This document shows, in pieces, positions 1 through 6,275 of a stretch of DNA of 12,106 nucleotides. The stretch's first letter is position 1; every line of letters begins with the position of its first letter. Position numbers and translations under genes: made by a program. Below the pieces are notes generated by a model. The model saw only the letters and a list, made by a program, of their open reading frames with translations, did not search any database and was not told where the DNA came from. The stretch is from Actinomycetota bacterium. Lineage in GTDB: Bacteria; Actinomycetota; Humimicrobiia; Humimicrobiales; Humimicrobiaceae. The stretch covers positions 1-12,106 of the forward strand of contig SOKC01000089.1 of NCBI GenBank assembly GCA_004376325.1, in the 5' to 3' direction.

Positions 1-21
1 CAGCTTTTTATTAATTTTCAT
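1..21 (-). CDS. 5' end of an unidentified gene downstream of secG (partial)
   Basis: An ATG at 21-19 on the minus strand opens a frame that stays open to the window edge for only seven codons (MKINKKL). It is preceded by a near-perfect ribosome binding site, GAAGGAGG, at 27-34 with about 5 nt spacing, which is the main reason for calling a gene. An in-frame upstream ATG at 45 would add eight residues (MVKKKEAS), but the strong site lies between the two ATGs and favours the one at 21. The lysine-rich start says nothing about function. In some bacteria secG is followed by rnr (RNase R) and smpB, so rnr is one candidate from context alone. Seven residues cannot test this. Confidence 0.5.
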
Positions 22-117
22 TGAAGCCTCCTTCTTTTTTACCATTCTTATTGCATTACAAGATTTTTTATTTTAAAGCCTCCTTTCGTCTTAAATAATC
101 CTTCAATTTCTATTAAT

Positions 118-351
118 CTATAAAAAAATAAATAACATTATAGTTGTGATGGTAAAAACCAGGCTTAGTATAATTGTAATCCTGTCAAGATTTTTTTCAA
201 CAATTCCTGCACCGTCAAAAGTTTCTACCATGCCAGAGAATAAACCAGAGATACCTCCACCTCTCCCGGCATGTAACAGGATTAACAATATTAGCCCCAC
301 ACTGGCAATAATATGAATCGTCAACAAAATATTCAGAAAAACAGAACCCAT
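118..351 (-). CDS. secG: Preprotein translocase subunit SecG
   Basis: This 77-residue protein is the small accessory subunit of the SecYEG channel in the cytoplasmic membrane and helps SecA-driven protein export. Two hydrophobic helices are visible, at about residues 5-27 and 57-77. Between them lies a glycine-rich cytoplasmic loop containing GRGGGISGLFSG (29-40) and GAGIVEKNLDRIT (47-59). The loop and the length near 75-80 residues are diagnostic of the family. The HAGRGGG...VEKNLDR wording resembles actinobacterial and related SecG more than the usual Bacillota versions. The start ATG at 351 has a strong ribosome binding site, GGAGGAAG, 7 nt upstream. It follows gpmI after 132 nt, so it may share the glycolytic transcript or have its own promoter. 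The identification is firm. Confidence 0.93.
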   Translation of the reverse strand: MGSVFLNILLTIHIIASVGLILLILLHAGRGGGISGLFSGMVETFDGAGIVEKNLDRITIILSLVFTITTIMLFIFL

Positions 352-483
352 ATTTATACTTCCTCCAAAATCATAATAAACACAAATTGGCTTTTAGCCT
401 ATATCTTACCAAAAAACTAATATATTAAAAATACATTTTTACTATAAAGGTTATTATAAAACTTCTCCTCAAAAAATAGGAAT
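352..483 (-). promoter_or_regulatory. gpmI-secG spacer with possible secG promoter
   Basis: These 132 nt of very AT-rich DNA separate the gpmI stop from the secG start and are longer than most gaps in this gene string. On the minus strand a perfect TATAAT occurs at 458-453, about 100 nt before the secG ATG, and a second -10-like TATAGT lies shortly downstream. Neither has a convincing -35 hexamer at 16-18 nt. A small inverted repeat (GGCT-AAA-AGCC on the minus strand) sits near 389-399, but it is too short and lacks the U-run of a terminator. A separate secG promoter is therefore possible but unproven. Confidence 0.25.
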
Positions 484-2040
484 TTAATTAAATATAAGAG
501 ATTCCCCTGTCATTTCCTCCGGTTTTTCTATTTTTAAAAAATCCAATATTGTGGGCGCAATATCACTTAATTTAAAATTATGGCTGCAATTTTTTAGCTT
601 TATTTTTGAATCACCAATTATAAAAGGCACTGGCGATGTAGAGTGCGCAGTTATAGTCTTCCTATCAATAGAGCATATCATTTCCTCTGCATTACCATGA
701 TCCGCTGTTATTAACGCCAGTGCACCATTTTTATTTAATTCTTCAACTACTCTTCCCACACACCTGTCCACTGTTTCAATGGCTTTTATAGCGGCATCAA
801 TATAGCCAGTATGTCCTACCATATCCGGGTTTGCATAGTTTAATATTATTACATCATATTTCCTTAATTTAATCTTATCTACTACAACATCAGTAACTTC
901 AAAAGCGCTCATTTCCGGCTTTAAGTCATAGGTTGCAACCTTCGGAGAAGGAATCAATATTCTATCCTCTCTTTTAAATGGTTTTTCAATACCACCATTT
1001 AAGAAGAAAGTGACATGAGCATATTTTTCAGTCTCAGCAATCCTTAATTGTCTTAAATTATTATTTGATATAACCTCTCCTAAAGTATTTTTGATCTCCT
1101 GGGAAGGGAAGGCCACAGGAACGTTAAATGTTTTATCATATTGAGTCATACATACAAAATGAACTCCTGGTGGTTTTTCACCTCTATCAAATTCATTAAA
1201 ACTTTCACTTATAAATGCTCTTGTAAACTGTCTTGCCCTATCAGACCTGAAATTAAAGAATATTACAGAATCTCCTGATTTAATCTTCGCCTTTTCTTCA
1301 TCTCTGCTTCTAACTATAGATGGGACAACAAATTCATCATCTATATCATTACCGTAAGATCTTTCAACAATATCGGCGGCTGTTTTAAATTTTTCCCCAA
1401 TTCTGTATACCAGAGTATCATAGCTTTTTTTAACCCTGTCCCATCTATTATCCCGGTCCATGCTATAATATCTCCCACTAACCGACGAAATCTCACCAAT
1501 TCCTTTTTTCTTTAAATAATAATCTATTTCCTTCAGATATGGTATTGCACTTCTGGGAGGAACATCTCTTCCATCAAGAAAAGCATGTATAAATAAATTT
1601 TTTATTTTATTGTCATTGGCCAGATTAATTAATGCTTTAAGGTGTTCTATATGGCTATGCACACCACCATCTGATACCAGCCCCATCAGATGGAGACTGC
1701 TATTATTTTTTTTTACATTTTCGATGGTTTTAATTAATACTTTATTTTTAAAAAAAGCGCCGTTTTTAATTTCTTTACTTATTCGGGTTAATTCCTGGTA
1801 TACAACTCTTCCCGCTCCAATATTTAGATGACCTACTTCTGAATTTCCCATTTGACCTTCTGGAAGTCCTACCGCTTCTCCTGATGCATCCAGTCTGGTA
1901 TTGGGATAAATTTTATAATTATTATCCATATTAGGAGTTTTAGCAAGTCTAATAGCATTGCCGTCAATTTGGGTGGAAAGACCCCAGCCATCTAATATTA
2001 TTAAACAAATTGGTTTTATTGTTTTAGCTCTATGTGTCAC
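484..2040 (-). CDS. gpmI: 2,3-bisphosphoglycerate-independent phosphoglycerate mutase
   Basis: This 518-residue metalloenzyme of the alkaline phosphatase superfamily interconverts 3- and 2-phosphoglycerate in the cytosol, using two Mn ions and a phosphoserine intermediate. The catalytic set is visible: D17 in LDGWG, nucleophile S67 in GQMGNSEVGH, DGRDVPP (156-162) and GRYYSMDRDNRWDR (189-202). The metal ligands are D406 and H410 in NPDMVGHTG, D447-H448 in TADHGN, and H466 in AHSTSP. The length is normal for the family (about 510). Translation starts at a GTG (2040-2038). An AGGA site overlapping the tpiA stop lies 5 nt upstream, and only 7 nt separate the two genes, so translational coupling with tpiA is likely. 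It is the last glycolytic gene here, because no enolase gene follows. Confidence 0.97.
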   Translation of the reverse strand: MTHRAKTIKPICLIILDGWGLSTQIDGNAIRLAKTPNMDNNYKIYPNTRLDASGEAVGLPEGQMGNSEVGHLNIGAGRVVYQELTRISKEIKNGAFFKNKVLIKTIENVKKNNSSLHLMGLVSDGGVHSHIEHLKALINLANDNKIKNLFIHAFLDGRDVPPRSAIPYLKEIDYYLKKKGIGEISSVSGRYYSMDRDNRWDRVKKSYDTLVYRIGEKFKTAADIVERSYGNDIDDEFVVPSIVRSRDEEKAKIKSGDSVIFFNFRSDRARQFTRAFISESFNEFDRGEKPPGVHFVCMTQYDKTFNVPVAFPSQEIKNTLGEVISNNNLRQLRIAETEKYAHVTFFLNGGIEKPFKREDRILIPSPKVATYDLKPEMSAFEVTDVVVDKIKLRKYDVIILNYANPDMVGHTGYIDAAIKAIETVDRCVGRVVEELNKNGALALITADHGNAEEMICSIDRKTITAHSTSPVPFIIGDSKIKLKNCSHNFKLSDIAPTILDFLKIEKPEEMTGESLIFN

Positions 2041-2047
2041 TGCTATC

Positions 2048-2803
2048 CTAATAATTAATTATTGCTATAAAATCATCAACTTCCAAACTCGCGCCGCCAA
2101 CCAATGCGCCGTCAATATCTGACATGTTCATAAGTTCTGAAATATTGGAGGGTTTAACACTTCCACCGTACTGAATTCTTATAATTTCAGAAATCTTTTT
2201 ATTGTAAAGTTCTTCTATCTTCCTTCTTATAGCCAGGCACATATCATTTGCATCTTCCGATGTCGCAGTTCTACCGGTACCAATAGCCCAGATTGGTTCA
2301 TAGGCTATAGTAAGATCAACAATATACTCTTCATCAATACCCACCAGACATTCTTTCAGCTGGTTCATAACAAACTCCTCAGCCTTACCACTTTCTCTTA
2401 TTTTCAACGACTCGCCAATACACATAATGGACTTCAAGTCTGTGTTAAAAGCAGCTTTTACTTTTCTGTTAACACTCTCATTAGTCTCACCGAAATACTG
2501 CCTTCTTTCACTATGACCGATTATTACATATTCAACACCCAATGCTTTTAGCATTTCTGGTGAAATCTCCCCTGTAAAAGCACCTCTAGACTGGTAATAC
2601 ATATTCTGTGCGCCAAGCTTAACTTCAAGATTATCACTGTCAATTATGGTTTTTACGCTCTTTAAAGCTGTTGCAGGCGGGCAGACTGCTGCTTCACAAT
2701 TATTTTTATTCTTATACTTATATCTTAGATCCTGCATAAAATTTACAGCTTCCAAATGAGTCATGTTCATTTTCCAGTTTCCAGCTATAAAAGGCTTCCT
2801 CAT
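2048..2803 (-). CDS. tpiA: Triosephosphate isomerase
   Basis: This enzyme interconverts dihydroxyacetone phosphate and glyceraldehyde-3-phosphate in glycolysis and gluconeogenesis, and is a homodimeric TIM barrel. Numbered from the chosen start (251 residues), N9 and K11 lie in AGNWKMN, catalytic H97 in IIGHSERRQYFGET, and catalytic base E169 in AYEPIWAIGTG, the family signature, followed by the flexible phosphate-gripping loop. YGGSV near the C terminus completes the phosphate site. I place the start at the ATG at 2803 (MRKPFIAGNWK), which matches the family N terminus and has AAAGGA about 9 nt upstream. The frame is open to a TTG at 2821, but that extension would translate the ribosome binding site itself. 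It lies 39 nt after pgk, with an AT-only hairpin in the gap. Confidence 0.97.
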   Translation of the reverse strand: MRKPFIAGNWKMNMTHLEAVNFMQDLRYKYKNKNNCEAAVCPPATALKSVKTIIDSDNLEVKLGAQNMYYQSRGAFTGEISPEMLKALGVEYVIIGHSERRQYFGETNESVNRKVKAAFNTDLKSIMCIGESLKIRESGKAEEFVMNQLKECLVGIDEEYIVDLTIAYEPIWAIGTGRTATSEDANDMCLAIRRKIEELYNKKISEIIRIQYGGSVKPSNISELMNMSDIDGALVGGASLEVDDFIAIINY

Positions 2804-2819
2804 TTCTATAATTCCTTTC

Positions 2820-2839
2820 AAAATAATTTACATTATTTT
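2820..2839 (-). repeat. AT-only hairpin between pgk and tpiA
   Basis: A perfect 8-bp inverted repeat, AAAATAAT-GTAA-ATTATTTT as read on the transcribed strand, lies just after the pgk stop and immediately upstream of the tpiA ribosome binding site. In RNA the loop GUAA is a GNRA tetraloop. No U-run follows, so it is not an intrinsic terminator. It could protect or mark the intercistronic RNA or tune tpiA translation. In DNA this AT-rich, a chance palindrome is also plausible. Confidence 0.35.
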
Positions 2840-2842
2840 CAA

Positions 2843-4033
2843 TTATTTATCTAAAAGAGAGATTACACCCGGTAGTTCCTTACCCTCAATGAGTTCCATA
2901 GCAGCTCCTCCACCACTTGAAACATGTGAAAATTTTGAGGATAGATTATATTTTTTTAATGCCGCCAGTGTATCTCCACCACCAGCCACGGTAACTGCCG
3001 TGCTTCCGGCAATTGCGTAAGCGATACTCCTGGTTCCGTATGAAAAATTATCCCATTCAAAAACACCTACAGGACCATTCCAGAAAATAGTCCTGGCACC
3101 TGAAATTTCTTTTTTAAATAATTCTACACTTTTATCTCCAATATCCAGACCCATACAATCTACCGGTATTGATTGTACGGATACCAGTTTTTTTTCTGCG
3201 TCACCATCAAATTCTTTTGCAACAACAATATCCACAGGCAGTACTAAATTAACATTATTTTTTTTGGCCAGGGCAAGCATTTCTTTTGCAAAACTAATCT
3301 GATCTTCTTCACAAATTGATTTACCTACCTCATAACCCTGCGCTTTTAAGAAAGTATAGGTCATTCCCCCGCCTAATATTAAGCTATCCACTTTACCTAA
3401 CAAGTTTTTTATAACCTTTATTTTGTCCGAAACCTTGCTTCCTCCAAGGATAGTTAGAAAAGGCCTCTGCGGTGATTCCAGAAGAGATGTTAAAATCTCA
3501 ATTTCTTTCTTCATTAGAAATCCTGCTACCGCTGGAAGGTATTTGGTTACTCCCGCAACAGATGCATGAACTCTATGCGCTGCACCGAAAGCATCATCGA
3601 CATATATGTCTGCTAGAGAAGCAAGCGATTTGGAAAATTCATTACTATTCGCCTTTTCTCCGGGATCAAACCTCAGATTTTCAAGCATTACAATTTCTCC
3701 ATAATCCATTTCAGTATCTACATATTCTTTAATTTGCACCGAATAAATCTGGTCAAATTTCTTAACTTTCTTACCGGTCAGTTGCTCCAGCCTTTTTGCT
3801 GCTGGATCCAGCCTGAATTTATTTTCAGCCTCCCCTTTTGGCCTGCCCAGATGTGACATCAAAATAACCTTAGAATTGTTTTTAATCAGATAATTAATAG
3901 TTGGTAAGGATAGTCTGATTCTTGTATCATCAGCAACATTCAACTCACTGTCCAGAGGAACATTGTAATCCACTCTGACCAATACTTTTTTATTTTTAAC
4001 ATCAATATCTTCTATTGTTTTTTTATTAAACAT
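2843..4033 (-). CDS. pgk: Phosphoglycerate kinase
   Basis: This enzyme transfers the acyl phosphate of 1,3-bisphosphoglycerate to ADP, the first ATP-yielding step of glycolysis, as a monomeric two-domain cytosolic enzyme. Visible motifs in order are the signature KVLVRVDYNVPL (about 16-27), SHLGRPKGE, LENLRFDPGE, DAFGAAHRVHAS, the hinge and nucleotide-domain segments GGSKVSDK and LGGGMTYTF, WNGPVGVFEW, GGGDTLAAL, and the C-terminal SSGGGAAMELIEG. I use the ATG at 4033 (MFNKKTIEDIDVK, 396 residues), because the family typically begins with a few residues before NKKT. The frame is open through GTG codons at 4039 and 4042 and a TTG at 4045. AAGG at 4048-4051 is spaced best for the GTG at 4042, so a start 3-4 codons upstream is possible. 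It is preceded by gap and a hairpin. Confidence 0.97.
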   Translation of the reverse strand: MFNKKTIEDIDVKNKKVLVRVDYNVPLDSELNVADDTRIRLSLPTINYLIKNNSKVILMSHLGRPKGEAENKFRLDPAAKRLEQLTGKKVKKFDQIYSVQIKEYVDTEMDYGEIVMLENLRFDPGEKANSNEFSKSLASLADIYVDDAFGAAHRVHASVAGVTKYLPAVAGFLMKKEIEILTSLLESPQRPFLTILGGSKVSDKIKVIKNLLGKVDSLILGGGMTYTFLKAQGYEVGKSICEEDQISFAKEMLALAKKNNVNLVLPVDIVVAKEFDGDAEKKLVSVQSIPVDCMGLDIGDKSVELFKKEISGARTIFWNGPVGVFEWDNFSYGTRSIAYAIAGSTAVTVAGGGDTLAALKKYNLSSKFSHVSSGGGAAMELIEGKELPGVISLLDK

Positions 4034-4058
4034 TCTCACCACCAAAGCCTTATTTCAC

Positions 4059-4090
4059 AAATAACCGAGGCTTCAAAACCCCGGTTATTT
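4059..4090 (-). promoter_or_regulatory. gap-pgk intercistronic hairpin (processing/attenuation candidate)
   Basis: On the transcribed minus strand a 12-bp stem forms between AAATAACCGGGG (4090-4079) and CCTCGGTTATTT (4070-4059), around an 8-nt loop (TTTTGAAG). Its only imperfection is one G-U wobble, and on the plus strand that position would be an A-C mismatch, so the structure is better as minus-strand RNA. It begins 22 nt after the gap stop, and the pgk ribosome binding region follows at once. The 3' side ends UUAUUUGUG rather than a clean U-run, so full termination is unlikely. Partial attenuation, or an end-protecting or RNase-processing hairpin that gives gap more message than pgk, is the plausible role. 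This is the strongest RNA structure I see in the window. Confidence 0.6.
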
Positions 4091-4112
4091 ATTATTTAAA
4101 TCTATTTACTAA

Positions 4113-5126
4113 TTATTCCATAATAAAATTAATTACATCATATAGTCTGCTTGAATATCCCCACTCATTATCATACCATGATAAAACTTTAATCAAATTA
4201 TCTTGCTTGAAAGTACTTAGAGCATCAAAAATTGTAGAATGAGCATCACCAATAATATCTGCAGATACAATTGGATCTTCACAATATCTTAAGACACCTT
4301 TAAATTCCGGATCTTTTGAAGCTTTTTTAAAAGCACTATTTACATCTTCAACCGAGAAGTCCTTTTCAACTTTTACCGTTAAATCAACTATTGAACCTAC
4401 CGGTATTGGGATTCTAACTGCCATACCATCAAGCTTACCGTTCAGTTCAGGAATTACTAAACCTATTGCACTTGCAGCACCGGTTGATGTAGGTATAGCC
4501 GATAAGGCTGCCGCTCTGGCTCTTCTTAAATCCTTATGAGGCAGATCCAGGATTCTCTGATCATTAGTATAAGCGTGTATGGTAGTCATAAAACCATTCT
4601 CTATAACAAAATTATCATGCAGAACCTTGCATAATGGCGCAAGTGCATTTGTGGTGCAAGAAGCGTTTGAAATTATATTATGCTCGTCTTTATTATACTT
4701 GTTATGATTTACCCCCAGCACCATTGTGATATCTGCTCCGTCCTTTTTGCAGGGCGCAGTGACTACCACCTTTTTAGCTCCGGCAGTCAAATGCCTGGTA
4801 ACATCCTCTCTGGTTCTGAATATTCCTGTAGATTCCAGAGCAACATCAACCCCCAGGTCCTTCCATGGGAGCATTCCGGGGTCTTTGATAGATGTAATCT
4901 TTATTTTTTCACCATTAACTTCTATGTAATCATCCCCGGCTTTAATCTCAGCATCCAGAGTTCTATATATTGAATCATATTTCAGGAGATGGGCAAGAGT
5001 TTTTGAGTCATAAAGATCATTTATACCCACAATATCCATATTATTATCCTTATCATACTTTAATTTCGCCCTTAAAAACTGTCTCCCTATTCTTCCAAAT
5101 CCATTGATTCCTACTTTTATTGCCAT
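4113..5126 (-). CDS. gap: Glyceraldehyde-3-phosphate dehydrogenase, class I, probably NAD-dependent
   Basis: This enzyme oxidises and phosphorylates glyceraldehyde-3-phosphate to 1,3-bisphosphoglycerate. The 337 residues open with the Rossmann motif GINGFGRIGR (6-15). Catalytic C157 lies in SNASCTTN and H184 in TTIHAYTNDQ. D37 (in NDLYD) and the pair L195-P196 (in LDLPHKD) are the residues that, in well-studied class I enzymes, mark NAD rather than NADP preference, so a glycolytic role is inferred. The loop RIPIPVGSIVDLT carries the V/T-G-S variant common outside the Bacillus group. The ATG at 5126 has a GGGGG ribosome binding site about 8 nt upstream. It is the first gene of the glycolytic string after a 195-nt spacer and so probably follows the promoter. 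Confidence 0.97.
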   Translation of the reverse strand: MAIKVGINGFGRIGRQFLRAKLKYDKDNNMDIVGINDLYDSKTLAHLLKYDSIYRTLDAEIKAGDDYIEVNGEKIKITSIKDPGMLPWKDLGVDVALESTGIFRTREDVTRHLTAGAKKVVVTAPCKKDGADITMVLGVNHNKYNKDEHNIISNASCTTNALAPLCKVLHDNFVIENGFMTTIHAYTNDQRILDLPHKDLRRARAAALSAIPTSTGAASAIGLVIPELNGKLDGMAVRIPIPVGSIVDLTVKVEKDFSVEDVNSAFKKASKDPEFKGVLRYCEDPIVSADIIGDAHSTIFDALSTFKQDNLIKVLSWYDNEWGYSSRLYDVINFIME

Positions 5127-5171
5127 TTCTATTCCCCCTTTACTAAAACATAATAATCAAAGATTAGACCT

Positions 5172-5207
5172 ATTTTATACAAATTTAAAATACTTCTAAC
5201 TAAGTAT
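5172..5207 (-). promoter_or_regulatory. Putative gap promoter with operator-like dyad
   Basis: On the minus strand TATAAAAT at 5179-5172 is a reasonable -10 element. It would place transcription start about 40 nt before the gap ATG. Where a -35 box should be, no good TTGACA match exists. Instead there is an exact dyad ATACTT-n6-AAGTAT at 5190-5207. Its AAGTATAAA side (5202-5210, plus strand) also mirrors TTTATAC at 5174-5180, which overlaps the -10. A promoter with a poor -35 and overlapping half-sites suggests control by a transcription factor. The site does not match the Rex consensus, and I cannot name a regulator. In DNA this AT-rich the pattern may also be chance. Confidence 0.35.
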
Positions 5208-5256
5208 AAACCGTGTAATTTTAACAAATTTACCTAAATCAATAAAGCAAATCTTT

Positions 5257-5278
5257 AAAAAAATATTTATAAAAAAAA
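5257..5278 (-). other. Two U-tracts in the rapZ-gap spacer
   Basis: The plus strand has runs of eight A (5271-5278) and seven A (5257-5263), which read as U8 and U7 in a rapZ read-through transcript. The nearest strong stem ends about 35 nt upstream (5314-5337), too far for a standard intrinsic terminator. The tracts lie upstream of the proposed gap promoter and could equally act as an AT-rich UP-like element. The rest of the 5127-5321 spacer holds no open frame with a ribosome binding site. Confidence 0.3.
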
Positions 5279-5313
5279 TATCTCTGATTGGTCTTAGAAA
5301 CGTAAGTTATTTC

Positions 5314-5337
5314 TGGTAAGATTAATTGTTCTTACCA
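5314..5337. repeat. Perfect 8-bp inverted repeat spanning the rapZ stop codon
   Basis: TGGTAAGA-TTAATTGT-TCTTACCA is an exact inverted repeat with an 8-nt loop. One arm lies in the last codons of rapZ, the stop codon is in the loop, and the other arm is non-coding. In the rapZ transcript it would form a stem at the very 3' end of the coding region, extended by one U-G pair. No U-run follows directly, so it fits RNA stabilisation better than termination. The ATTGGT part can alternatively pair with ACCAAT (plus-strand attggt at 5287-5292), which would be incompatible with this stem. Confidence 0.4.
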
Positions 5338-6218
5338 ATATCTTTATGGAATAATTTTATAGAATAACCTTTTAACTTCAAATATTCATATATTTTATCT
5401 GATAGCACTACTGACCGGTGTTTCCCGCCTGTGCATCCTATGCCTATACCTAAATAGCTTTTCCCCTCCGCAATATAATTGGGAATTAAAAAGTCCAGCA
5501 TCTTTTCAAACATACGCAGAAATTCCTTTGTTTCTTCCCGGCATAAGACAAAATCAATCACTTTTTTATCTCTCCCATCCACATCTTTTAATTCCTCATT
5601 ATAAAATGGATTTGGCAGAAATCTTACATCCATCACCATATCCACACCCTCAGGTAATCCGTATTTATATCCAAATGAAGTAATTGATATTTGCAGAAGT
5701 TTACTCTTTTCAACAGCGGACATCATGCGTTCTGTTATAGCCATCCGCAGCTCTTTTGAATTTAATAGGGAGGTATCTATTACAACATCAGCTATTTCTC
5801 TAAGCCTGTTCATTTTTTCAATTTCTCTTTCAATTCCACTCCCAAGATCGCCATTCTCTACTAACGGATGCTTTCTTCTGGTTAAAGAATATCTTTTTAC
5901 TATTGCGCTCCTGGAAGCTTCTAAAAACAGGATTTTATAATCTATTTTTCTCTCATTAAGTTTATCCAGGGTCTTGTATATTTCATTAAAAAAATACCCG
6001 CTTCTTAAATCTATTGCAAAGGCTACTTTGTTAATATTCCTGTCCTCCATAGAGAAATAATCAATAAGATTCAATAAAAGATAGGCTGGTAAATTATCTA
6101 TGCAATAATAGCCCGCATCCTCAAAGTACCTAAGGGCTTCTGTCTTTCCAGCTCCAGATAATCCGGTAATTATAACTATTTTTATTTTACTTTCTATTTT
6201 TTCTTTCTTTGTGATCAT
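5322..6218 (-). CDS. rapZ: RapZ/YvcJ-family nucleotide-binding protein
   Basis: This 298-residue P-loop protein belongs to the RapZ family. In E. coli RapZ is an RNase adaptor that controls glmS through the small RNAs GlmY and GlmZ. In B. subtilis the homologue YvcJ binds and hydrolyses nucleotides. The sequence shows Walker A GLSGAGKT (19-26), DNLP (41-44), AIDLRSG (68-74), the family block FGYKYGLPEG...MDVRFLPNPF (182-205), and the C-terminal GCTGGKHRSV (261-270), all characteristic. The ATG at 6218 has only a weak AAAGAA site, but no better start exists, and the short Lys/Glu-rich leader before the first strand is unremarkable. It follows the YvlD-like gene after 57 nt. Its usual partners yvcK and whiA do not follow it. 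The RNA target in this organism is unknown. Confidence 0.95.
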   Translation of the reverse strand: MITKKEKIESKIKIVIITGLSGAGKTEALRYFEDAGYYCIDNLPAYLLLNLIDYFSMEDRNINKVAFAIDLRSGYFFNEIYKTLDKLNERKIDYKILFLEASRSAIVKRYSLTRRKHPLVENGDLGSGIEREIEKMNRLREIADVVIDTSLLNSKELRMAITERMMSAVEKSKLLQISITSFGYKYGLPEGVDMVMDVRFLPNPFYNEELKDVDGRDKKVIDFVLCREETKEFLRMFEKMLDFLIPNYIAEGKSYLGIGIGCTGGKHRSVVLSDKIYEYLKLKGYSIKLFHKDIGKNN

Positions 6219-6275
6219 ATTTCTTTTTTTAGAATATCAGAACATACGCTTGAAATATATACTATTTTAATCTTT

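Noticed and set aside
389..399. Terminator or riboswitch before secG
   Set aside because: Only a 4-bp stem with a 3-nt loop, with no U-run and no larger conserved fold visible.
2804..2821. TTG start extending tpiA by six codons
   Set aside because: The extension would translate the AAAGGA ribosome binding site that serves the ATG at 2803, and the family normally starts just before KPFIAGNWK.
3472..3732. 86-codon plus-strand open frame
   Set aside because: It is antisense to conserved pgk motifs (DAFGAAHRVHAS and LENLRF) and has no independent support.
4680..4973. 97-codon plus-strand open frame antisense to gap
   Set aside because: It overlaps the conserved NAD-binding region of Gap, and the peptide has no recognisable features.
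5314..5337. Intrinsic terminator of rapZ
   Set aside because: The stem is perfect but AT-rich and is followed by GAAATAACTT, not a U-run. The U-tracts are about 35 nt further on.
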